A stretch of 64,000 nucleotides of DNA from Protula sp. h YS-2021 (lineage: Eukaryota > Annelida > Polychaeta > Sabellida > Serpulidae). Position numbers and translations under genes: made by a program. The first letter of the stretch is position 1. Each line of letters starts with the position of its first letter. The DNA lies in contig OX457026.1 of the NCBI GenBank assembly GCA_949752745.1, positions 31,057,411 to 31,121,410 of the forward strand, read 5' to 3'. The notes under the pieces were generated by a model. The model was not told the DNA's origin and ran no database searches. It saw nothing but the letters and a program-made list of their open reading frames with translations. Shown here one piece after another: positions 25,045 through 33,507 of this stretch.

Positions 25045-25345
25045 CAAACCCAGCAGGCAAAATGACGTCTTTTGACGTCTTAAAGACGTTAATTTATTGG
25101 ACCAATATGACGTCTTTATGACGTTTAAAAAAGATCGATTTGCAGCAAAAACGGACGTCCTTTTTGAGACGTAAAAAGACGTCGTCTTAAGACGTTAAAA
25201 GGACATCCTTTTTCCACGTAAAAAGACGTCGTTTTAAAACGTCTTTACAACGTCTAAAAAAGATCGATTTTGCAACAAAAAGGACGTCTTTTGGGGGACT
25301 TGTTTACAACGTCTGGAAAAGGTCGATTTTCCAGTTTTTTTCTGA
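25045..25345. repeat. AAAGACGTC-rich repeat
   Basis: About 300 bases in which GACGTCTTTT/AAAAGACGTC occurs about ten times on both strands, with AAAAAAGATCGATTT twice. The CAGCAGGCAAAATGACGTC start resembles a transposon edge. It differs from family A, which has CGACGTCG/AACGTTG words. Confidence 0.65.
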
Positions 25346-25799
25346 GTCTAATGAAGAAAGCGCGCTGAACAACTTGCAAAGTACGTTGAGTGTGTGTACA
25401 AGTTTGACATGTCTATCCATAATACATGCTCCTCTTGGTGGTCCAAACTATCGTTCACGTGCCGAATAGTTCATCGTTTCACTTTGCGCGGTGCGTACAC
25501 CAAACAGACGGATGGACGGGCAGATAAGGGGACCAGACAGAAAGGAAGAGATCTCCAATGTTGCACTCGTTTATTTCTTCAAAACAAACGATAGAACTGT
25601 ATAAAAATACAGATTCGTAAATACATATACTCAATTTAATTCGCTTGAAATACACTTTAAGTAAACATAAACCATTCAATTTAAGTCAATCAAGTTAAAT
25701 AATGCAACAGAATCTATGACTCAGTTTGCACCTATAAGACTAATTTATTACTGAATGATATCCCATGAATCCCATACAATATAAGCCTAATCCCCTTCT

Positions 25800-26125
25800 G
25801 GTGTTTCGAATAAAATGCGCAAGAATTTTGAATTTCGACTGCAAGGGAACGGGGTAAAAATGAAAGAAATGATAGATGAAATATAGAATAAAATGTAGCA
25901 TAAACAGCTCATACTAGGAACATAAAAGAAAGTGAAATTGAAAACTATTTGTTAAAACTTTAAATAAATTTTCAACTAGCATACAGGTTGTTAAAACACG
26001 ATTACTGTTGGGCGCAAGAGAAATTTGACAGTTAGGCGAAATCTCTCTATCATTTCTTTCATTTTTTACCCATTTGGTTTGTATTCGAAACACAAAATTT
26101 TTGCGCATTTTATTCGGAACGTCCA
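25800..26125. repeat. Inverted duplication, arms of about 80 bases
   Basis: The left arm (about 25806-25883: CGAATAAAATGCGCAAGAAT ... AAAATGAAAGAAATGATAGA) returns in reverse complement at about 26044-26124 (TCTATCATTTCTTTCATTTT ... TTTTTGCGCATTTTATTCG). The arms are diverged internally. The spacer is about 160 bases without an ORF, so it is a candidate foldback or MITE-like element. Confidence 0.65.
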
Positions 26126-26470
26126 GTGTGATTTGGCAGTTGTAGTGAATACACTCAAACAAATCCTTTGTTTGCTACAAATCAATACCAATTAAATCAT
26201 GAACAATTATTTTATTTACCGAGGGTAAGGCCTCGTTACATTTGGCAGGCCCAGTACATGATCGACGTAGACGAAAAGGAGAGTCGTAGAAAACCCTGAG
26301 ATATACGTACTATCGGTAAAACACCGTATCACTCCCGTCGAAATGTATTTTAATTTTATTGCAATTTACTTCACCGCAACAAAACTGTCAGACAAAACTG
26401 TTGACAAATCTGTCAGGTAAATCACAACTGTCAGAGAAATAATTTCTTTTGTCGTTTTACTAGAATCACA

Positions 26471-26538
26471 TATTATTTTTATTTATTTATTTATTTTATT
26501 TATTTATTTATTCATTCATTCTTTTTTTCTTTTTTTTT
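26471..26538 (-). repeat. LINE 3' tail, AATA/AATG simple repeat
   Basis: On the minus strand the sequence ends in GAATGAATGAATAAATAAAT and further AAAT units. Non-LTR elements of the CR1/L2/RTE type commonly end in such short tandem tails. Confidence 0.8.
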
Positions 26539-26734
26539 CAAACAATAAAATGTACAACACAAATGCACATTTAGACCAGACTGAACATTATAATACTGAA
26601 TACAATTTTTGATGTAATGCTTGAAAAAAAAAAAAAGAAAGAAAGGCGTGGCTTGAAGTTAAATAACTTATACTTGAGCACGCCTGTACTAATCAAATAC
26701 ACTAGAAACATAGCAGCTATGGATACCTTAAATA

Positions 26735-29700
26735 CTAATACAATGCTATGAAGAATGCTTTGACATTCTTTTTGAAAGAATTAATACTGATACACGACCT
26801 TATGGTGTTAGGAAGACAATTCCAAGTTTTAACACCAACAGCTGATATACAATACGACTTCAATCTTGTTCTTATGAAATTGGTTTTAAATTTATCACCT
26901 TGTCTAGTGCTATATGAACTAACACAGTTGCCAATCTGGAAATAGCTTTGCAATCGTACTGGAATGTGACCATTGAATACTTTGTACATAATACATGCTG
27001 TTTTTAATTTTACAATTTCTTCGAATTTTAGGAGGTTACACTTAATAAACAACTCATTAGTATGATCATAGAAACCTGCATTATTGACAATTCTTACTGC
27101 ACGTTTTTGTTTGGTGAATAATACTTGTAACTTAGTTTTGGTTGTATTTGCCCATATTTCACAACAGTAGGTAAGGTGTGGGTAAAACAATGAGTAATAT
27201 AAAGTCAATAATGAATCTGTATCCAGTAAAAATCTGACTCGATATATGATTGCTAAAGCTTTAGATAATTTGTCTGCAACGCAACTTATTTGTTCATGCC
27301 AATTTAAGTTTGAGTCAATTATTACACCAAGAAATTTTGTATTAAAGACTTGTTGGATTTCATAACCATTTATAAATATACTGATATTATTTTGCACATT
27401 TCTAAACTTTCCGAAAATCATAAAATTTGTCTTTTGAACATTCAATGATAGTTTATTAACATTAAACCAAATGTGCAGCTTATTAAGTTCTAAACTTATT
27501 TCCGCTGCAAGAGTTACCAAGTCATGATCACTTTTGAATGCATTGGTATCATCGGCAAATAAAATGAACTGCAATATTTTTGAAACGTCACAAAGATCGT
27601 TAATATACATAATAAAGAGCTTAGGCCCAAGAATCGACCCTTGGGGTACACCGCACATTATATTCATTAAATTTGAACATTTGTCATCAACTTGAACATA
27701 TTGTTTTCTATGAGTGAGATAACTTTTGAACCAGTCTAACGCAACACCTCTAACACCGTAGTGGTTTAACTTTGACAGTAAAATATCATGATCAAGGGTA
27801 TCGAATGCTTTCCTCAAGTCAATAAACACTCCAATTGTATACTTTTTTGACTCAAGGGAACTACATATTTCTTCAATCATTTCCATTAACGCTGTTCCTG
27901 TAGATCTGTCTTGGCGAAAACCATATTGCGATTCACTAAGTATTTCATACTTGTTCAGAAACTTTTGTAACCTTTTGTCTAGTAATTTTTCTAATATTTT
28001 GGAGAATTGTGGTAGGAGGGAAACAGGCCTATAGTTATTGAATACCGATTTATTTCCCCCTTTAAAAAGTGATAAAACCTTTGCAATTTTCATGTTTTCT
28101 GGAAATATTCCAGAAGAAAACGATAAATTACAAATGTGGCAGAAAGGTTTAGAAACTGAAACAATAATGTTTTTGACCATTTGCATTGACATGTCATTGA
28201 AATCCTTTGAAGTTTTGCTTTTTAAGCTGTTTGTGACACTTATTATTTCACCTTCGTCTACAGGGTTTATGTAAAGACAATGAAGATTAGCATTCGACAT
28301 ATAACTCAACACATTCTGATCATTTTCTTTCGGTATACTTTGAGCCAAATTTGGACCAACATTTACGAAGTATTTATTGAACTCATTCACAATATTCTGA
28401 CTACCAACAATTTTGTCATTCTCAGAACCAATAAACGCATCTGGTATATTGACATTACTTTTTGTTTTAATCAAACTATTTAATATATTCCATGTCGCTT
28501 TGATATTACTTTTATTTTGTAATAACAAATCACTGTAGTACCTTTTTTCACAATATCTCAATATGGAAGTCAATTTGTTTTTGTACCGTTTGTACCTGCT
28601 TTCATTCTCTTCAGATCTATTCAAAATAAACACTTCATATAGATGATTCTTCTTGTGACAGGCATTGATTAGACTCTTTGTCAACCATGGTTTATTTTCA
28701 CTCTTTTGGTGAATACTTACCTGTACTTTTGGAAAGTGTTTGTCATAGCATTGGTTAATTATGGTCATAAATGAATCGTACGCATTGTTTACATTTGTTT
28801 GGAGCAGTACTGTGTTCCAGTTTACATTACTCAATTCTTCTTTAAAGTTTTCTATACGCTGTCCATTTATTTTTCTGACTGACCGTGTTTCTAATTTGTA
28901 CAGATTTGAGAAGCCTTTGTGAAAACAAGATATAAAGATAGGCAGATGATCAGTGATATCATTACATAATATGCCACTATGATTTTTACTACAGAAATTG
29001 TTAGTAAAAATATTATCAATCAATGTGGCTGAATGAGAAGTAACACGTGTGGGCTTATTGATCATTGGATAGAGCCCAAATTCAAACATCAAATCAATGA
29101 AATGTTTTGACATAAGATGACCATCGTTTTTAAATAAGTCTATATTGAAATCGCCACAGATATAAATTGACTTACTTGAATTTATACACTTCAAGAGTTC
29201 TTGCATATGTTGCATGAATGGATCCAAATCGGAACCCGGCGTTCTATATATACAGGATACCACAATATTTCTGCTACCTTTCATTGATATTTCTATAGTA
29301 AGATTTTCAAATAAGTTGTTTTTTACACATGAAAGTTTATTTATTTTAATACAACTGAGATCTTTCCGTACATAGAGAGTAACACCTCCACCTCGCTTAT
29401 CTTCTCTAAATACATTAAACATTTCATAGTTATGTAACATAAATTCATTCAAATCTGTATTTGAATCTAACCAATTCTCACTGATTGCGATAACATGAAA
29501 CTGTTTATTTAAAAGGGATAAGTAGCTTTTGATATGTCTAAAGTTTGTTTTCAAGCTACGCGCATTGAATTGTATCATAGTGAAACCATCCAGATTTTCT
29601 GACCGATCGTTGAACTTTTGGTCCGTGTAATATTTACATTCAAAATTGTAGTTTTCAAAATACTGAACATCAGGATCAACCTCAATTTGCCAATTACTAT

Positions 29701-30007
29701 CAGAAGAACCATAGTCATAAAAAGTTTGTAATGTATAATCTGAGTATTTGTTATACACGTTGAATAAATTTTGGCTCATATCCATATTTGCATTAATGAA
29801 GGCAAATTCGTCGTCATCAAGACTATGAAATGGAAAAACATCATAATAGTTTGGACAATGATAGTCGTATTTTGCATCACTCATCTTTTTTAACTCAAAT
29901 TTTGATAATTTTGCACAACACCTATGAACCCAAAAATTACACAAATCACATTGAATCGCATCAAATTTGACATCCTTAAGACAAACACTGCATGGATATA
30001 AAGCCAT
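26735..30007 (-). CDS. LINE ORF2: PHD-like finger, AP-type endonuclease and reverse transcriptase (1090 aa)
   Basis: Residues 6-52 form a PHD-like zinc finger (CSVC, CDLC, H-R-CC, HC). Residues about 140-360 are an apurinic-type endonuclease: MIQFNARSL, SENWLDS (catalytic Glu), GDFNIDL (Asp/Asn), DNIF and TDHLP (catalytic His). Residues about 640-880 are the reverse transcriptase: NNYRPVSLLPQFSKILEKL, QYGFRQDRSTGTAL, DLRKAFDTLDH, GVPQGSILGP and the active site LFADDTNAF near residue 814. The C-terminal region carries the LGV.ID..L.W..H-type thumb and a late KRAVRIVNNA segment. Together they nick target DNA and copy the element RNA at that site. No stop or frameshift is seen, so it may be competent. 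The start overlaps ORF1 by 118 bases in another frame. Exact clade would need a tree. Confidence 0.93.
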   Translation of the reverse strand: MALYPCSVCLKDVKFDAIQCDLCNFWVHRCCAKLSKFELKKMSDAKYDYHCPNYYDVFPFHSLDDDEFAFINANMDMSQNLFNVYNKYSDYTLQTFYDYGSSDSNWQIEVDPDVQYFENYNFECKYYTDQKFNDRSENLDGFTMIQFNARSLKTNFRHIKSYLSLLNKQFHVIAISENWLDSNTDLNEFMLHNYEMFNVFREDKRGGGVTLYVRKDLSCIKINKLSCVKNNLFENLTIEISMKGSRNIVVSCIYRTPGSDLDPFMQHMQELLKCINSSKSIYICGDFNIDLFKNDGHLMSKHFIDLMFEFGLYPMINKPTRVTSHSATLIDNIFTNNFCSKNHSGILCNDITDHLPIFISCFHKGFSNLYKLETRSVRKINGQRIENFKEELSNVNWNTVLLQTNVNNAYDSFMTIINQCYDKHFPKVQVSIHQKSENKPWLTKSLINACHKKNHLYEVFILNRSEENESRYKRYKNKLTSILRYCEKRYYSDLLLQNKSNIKATWNILNSLIKTKSNVNIPDAFIGSENDKIVGSQNIVNEFNKYFVNVGPNLAQSIPKENDQNVLSYMSNANLHCLYINPVDEGEIISVTNSLKSKTSKDFNDMSMQMVKNIIVSVSKPFCHICNLSFSSGIFPENMKIAKVLSLFKGGNKSVFNNYRPVSLLPQFSKILEKLLDKRLQKFLNKYEILSESQYGFRQDRSTGTALMEMIEEICSSLESKKYTIGVFIDLRKAFDTLDHDILLSKLNHYGVRGVALDWFKSYLTHRKQYVQVDDKCSNLMNIMCGVPQGSILGPKLFIMYINDLCDVSKILQFILFADDTNAFKSDHDLVTLAAEISLELNKLHIWFNVNKLSLNVQKTNFMIFGKFRNVQNNISIFINGYEIQQVFNTKFLGVIIDSNLNWHEQISCVADKLSKALAIIYRVRFLLDTDSLLTLYYSLFYPHLTYCCEIWANTTKTKLQVLFTKQKRAVRIVNNAGFYDHTNELFIKCNLLKFEEIVKLKTACIMYKVFNGHIPVRLQSYFQIGNCVSSYSTRQGDKFKTNFIRTRLKSYCISAVGVKTWNCLPNTIRSCISINSFKKNVKAFFIALY

Positions 30008-31203
30008 AACTTATCAAAGAACTTATTGGTTTTCATCATTTTTTTGTCAACTTTTTTATTCCGCCACCATCTCACAAAGACGTTGGCGGGCCATACACTT
30101 TCGTCCATGAATTTTTCAGGATCTGGACATTGGCATGTGATATGAAATGATGCGTAGGTGTCATATCTAGTTTCTATTCTCTGTACTTGTGTGTTTTCAC
30201 CTAGTACATCATCAAGGTAGGCTTTCACATTTTCCGGGGTAGTTTCTGGGGCGAAGCGCGTAGCAAATACATTTGCAGTTCGTGGACGGGCGGTCTTCTT
30301 AACTGTTTTTAACGCACTGTTATCTGAGGTACCAACGACCCCAAATTGTTGGGCCTTCTTTTTCTTCTTTTGCACAAGAGTCCAATTTCCTGTCGAAGTT
30401 TCGGATCCGCGATCGTTTGAGGTAGATATTGGTGTGACTGATGTGCGATGTGTTATCGACTGGGTGCTTTCAGATGGGTTAATTTTAATTTGGTTTGGTT
30501 GATTAGCGGTGGGATTTTTCGGCTTTTGTAAGTTTTGCATAACCTTGCTGGCGAAAGTATCCTGATGTGCAACCGACTTACTTTGTTCCAAGTTGGTTAC
30601 ACGTTCTTCGATGAAGGCTGCCGAGTCCGATAAACATTTTGTCACTTGACTCTGTTGTTTCATCGATTCTTTTAATTGTTCTATTTCTGCTTTTGTATTT
30701 GAGATCGAATTCAGCAGTGATGTCAGATCGACATCATCAAAGGTTATTGGAGGCAGTTTTTTAAGATCTTTAGCAACAAAGGTTGGAACATTTTCACCAC
30801 TGTCGAGAAGGTGGCCAATGACATCATCCAGATTTTTTCGAGCCTTTCCATTTCCTTTATATTTCTTGCACTTTGTTTCGGCGTTGCACGAAACAAAGAA
30901 ACGACGTTTTGATGTTTCAATGTCAGAGTCACTAAAATTTTGCATACATAATTGTATAATTGTATCCGCCGACAATGAATGTACTTTGTTTGCAATGAAG
31001 CATAAGAGTTCATCGACAATTATACGATCTTGCAGTAATGTCACTTTCGATGAGGTATTTTCGCCATCTTTTATTTCTGAGTTAAAACGGGCTTTGTTGC
31101 AATCGTTGCAGAGCATCATATCCCCGTTGCAAAGGTTCGTCATAACATTTGGTCCGTTTGGACACGAGGATACCCCGTCTGGTCCACAACATCTCTCCGG
31201 CAT
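29890..31203 (-). CDS. LINE ORF1: RNA-binding protein with zinc-finger-like N terminus
   Basis: I prefer the internal ATG at 31203 (MPERCCGPDG) to the longer start at 31266, because the extra 21 residues are hydrophobic and unlike ORF1 proteins. The protein begins with a cysteine-rich segment (RCCGPDG, SSCPNG, NLCNGD, LCNDCN), has a central coiled-coil-like stretch around ISNTKAEIEQLKESMKQQ and VTNLEQSK, and an RRM-like block from ANVFATRFAPETTPENVK to WPANVFVRWWRNKK. ORF1 proteins bind the element RNA and assemble the retrotransposition particle. The last ~40 codons overlap the start of ORF2 and probably have no separate function. Confidence 0.8.
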   Translation of the reverse strand: MPERCCGPDGVSSCPNGPNVMTNLCNGDMMLCNDCNKARFNSEIKDGENTSSKVTLLQDRIIVDELLCFIANKVHSLSADTIIQLCMQNFSDSDIETSKRRFFVSCNAETKCKKYKGNGKARKNLDDVIGHLLDSGENVPTFVAKDLKKLPPITFDDVDLTSLLNSISNTKAEIEQLKESMKQQSQVTKCLSDSAAFIEERVTNLEQSKSVAHQDTFASKVMQNLQKPKNPTANQPNQIKINPSESTQSITHRTSVTPISTSNDRGSETSTGNWTLVQKKKKKAQQFGVVGTSDNSALKTVKKTARPRTANVFATRFAPETTPENVKAYLDDVLGENTQVQRIETRYDTYASFHITCQCPDPEKFMDESVWPANVFVRWWRNKKVDKKMMKTNKFFDKLWLYIHAVFVLRMSNLMRFNVICVIFGFIGVVQNYQNLS

Positions 31204-31639
31204 TTTCTCCACGTGCTTGAGCGATAGAAGAGCCGCTAATAAAAAGTCAATTATCGCACATACCATGCAAACATAAACATCATTTACTGATTAAATGTTT
31301 TCCCTATATCTAAAAGTTTGTTTTGAACTAATAACTCATTCGTTTTGAACGAGGTTGTCAAACATATTCGCATTTAAAAACAGAATTTAAATTTTACGAG
31401 TTTTCCACCGGAACTATATTATCGCTCAATTGTCGTCCATTTACAGCGCTGATTTTAAGACACACTCTAGATGATATAATAAGCAAACACATCAAACCGT
31501 TTATATTAAAGGCGGTAATAAACCGTACCTTTTAAATTGACATGATATTCCCAATTTCTTTAAGAATATGCGTAAAGAAACTGAATCCATGTTGTCCCGC
31601 CTTCTGTTACACCGGAAGAGAAAGAGTTTTTGCTCGAAA

Positions 31640-31900
31640 TACTGCGTTGTTATAAAAGAGCTAACCTCTGGCGAGCGTTAACTGTTGTGTATAATACCTT
31701 TTTACTCAGCAGACCCACTGGGGATTCCGAGAAAATAGTACTCATAAAAGAGACGAACCACTTTTAAAATATGTTCAACAACCATCCTCTGCGGCGGTTT
31801 CGTCTGTTGAGCATAATACCATTTAACCCCGCAGACCCATTGGGGATCCCCCGAAAATAATACTCATCAAGGTAGGGGGTATTTTTTAAAATACCCATCC
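31640..31900 (-). repeat. About 118-base tandem repeat at the LINE 5' end
   Basis: Two diverged copies, starting near 31664 and 31783, share CTCTG.CG, ATAATACC, CAGACCCA.TGGGGAT and GAAAATA.TACTCAT in order. A partial third follows near 31890 (CTCTGCTCAGAGTTC). Tandem 5' monomers act as promoters in some LINEs; here that is an inference from position. Confidence 0.6.
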
Positions 31901-32746
31901 GCTCTGCTCAGAGTTCAGCTGTTATAGGTGGTTATAAGTGGTTATAAGTATAGACACAGAGTAGGCTAATAGTATAGATATCGTTCTGTATAAATTGATT
32001 CTAAATCTAAAAATATAATAAATGCTAAATATCCCGAAAAATGCTATCTCTAAGAAATACTGCAGTTGCCAAATTCGACGGAAAGTTGTTTGAGCAATGT
32101 CAGCATATGGTACAGCACATCTTCCATTGTTACATGACTTGGGTAAATGTTGCAATTTGATTGGTAGAATTCCCAGTCAATAATTTTAAAATGTTGATCA
32201 GTCGATGGGCGACATTATTGATCATATACGGAAAAAGCTGAATTAAAGGTCAACATGTTCTTACTGGTGAATTGTACGTCATCTTGACTAGAAATAAATC
32301 AGAGTCTGCTGAAGTTAAATCATGTCGGCAAAACGTTAATAAAAACACCAACAGCAACAAATTCAAGAACAATGAAACTTGTCAATTTCAAAAACAAATT
32401 TTCTATAAATAGAGTAATGATAAGTCAGAAGACATTACTTTAGAATTCGGATAACATGAAGTGTCAGTGTGATACCGGAAGTCAATTTCCCATCAGAATT
32501 ACTTCGATGATTAGATCATTTTTCTTGGCGCAAAGCACTTAAAATTATAACTTTATCGGAATACACACATAGATTCTAAACATTTTTTACACAAATGCAT
32601 ATTTGTAAGACATTAAAATGAAAGGTAAAAGCAAGTTTTATAGTCTCCAGCAAGTGTACGTTTCCTGCAAGTGCTGAAGACATAATAACAGTTCAATTCA
32701 ACTTGAGCCATTCCTGGTTCTTTTTTCAATTTAGTTCGTATTATCG

Positions 32747-32748
<2 letters not shown>
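31901..32748. other. Intergenic DNA, nothing recognised
   Basis: AT-rich sequence with a TGGTTATAAG x3 tandem at 31927-31950. No exon seen. Confidence 0.4.

Positions 32749-32820
<72 letters not shown>
32749..32820. repeat. (TA)n microsatellite followed by GA-rich tract
   Basis: Seventy bases of TA, then AGAGAGAGAGA and related GA-rich sequence to about 32862. Confidence 0.97.
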
Positions 32821-32823
<3 letters not shown>

Positions 32824-32986
32824 AGAGAGAGAATGCTGGAGAGAGAATGAGAGAGAGAGGGAGGGGATGCGCTTGGAACGTCTATATAAACAAAGATTGT
32901 TTTGCAGCATTCTGGACGTGAAATCCAATGAAAATACTATCTATAAAACACCAAGCAGTATACATTATAAGAAGTTAGAATCCGGA

Positions 32987-33507
32987 ACAGAAGTTCCCTT
33001 GACATAAGGGCCTTTGATATAAGAGCCTTTTACAAACTGGCCTTTTCCAAAAGGGCCTTTCCCCAAACGGCCCTAAATGAAAAATTGGACAAAACTAAAA
33101 AAAAAAAACGAAGTTAATTGATTTTATTGCCTGATTCATTCACATCATTTATGTATCTCGTAGGCTATTCTGAATGCACTCGTACACTGCTTTAAGGGCA
33201 CAATTATTTGAACACTACTTCAGTAACTGACAATAACTTCGGCATGATTAATGATTACCTCAGCTGGATTTGGATCGTGGTTGTGTTCAGAATTCGTCTG
33301 CGGATCATCCATTGGTGATGCTGTAGTTATTAGCCCCTTGCAATAACTACCATCACCAAGAAATTCTACCAGACTTTAGCACGTTTTTCTGAACGTGCAT
33401 GAAGCCATCGAGACAAATTTGTCCAACTTTTCATTTAGGGCCGTTTTGGGAAAGGCCTTTCCGGGAAAGGCCGTTTTGGGAAAGGCCCTTTTGTCCAAGG
33501 CCCTTCT
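32987..33507. mobile_element. Foldback/MITE-like element with AAGGCC-repeat arms
   Basis: The left arm (about 32987-33095) reads AAGGGCCTTTGATATAAGAG ... AAACGGCCCTAAATGAAAAA. The right arm (about 33412-33507) is its reverse complement with changes: TTTTCATTTAGGGCCGTTTT then GGGAAAGGCC repeated. Both outer edges are CAGAAG[TT/GG]CC. Each arm is made of four or five degenerate units ending in GGCC(T/C)TT. The spacer of about 315 bases encodes nothing. Overall size is 520 bases, consistent with a non-autonomous DNA element. Confidence 0.75.

Larger units (their letters stand above)
24798..26470. other. 3' UTR / intergenic DNA after the lectin gene
   Basis: It holds the AAAGACGTC repeat (25045-25340) and an inverted duplication (25800-26125), both listed separately. 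No exon was recognised. Confidence 0.5.
26471..31900 (-). mobile_element. Nearly full-length two-ORF LINE retrotransposon (CR1/L2/Jockey-like)
   Basis: On the minus strand: a 5' region with tandem repeats (about 31664-31890), ORF1 (31203 or 31266 to 29890), ORF2 (30007 to 26735), a short 3' UTR and a simple-repeat tail of AATA/AATG units (about 26538-26471). Both ORFs are open, so this is a young insertion. The left boundary is set by the tail; the right boundary is approximate. No target-site duplication was determined. Confidence 0.85.
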
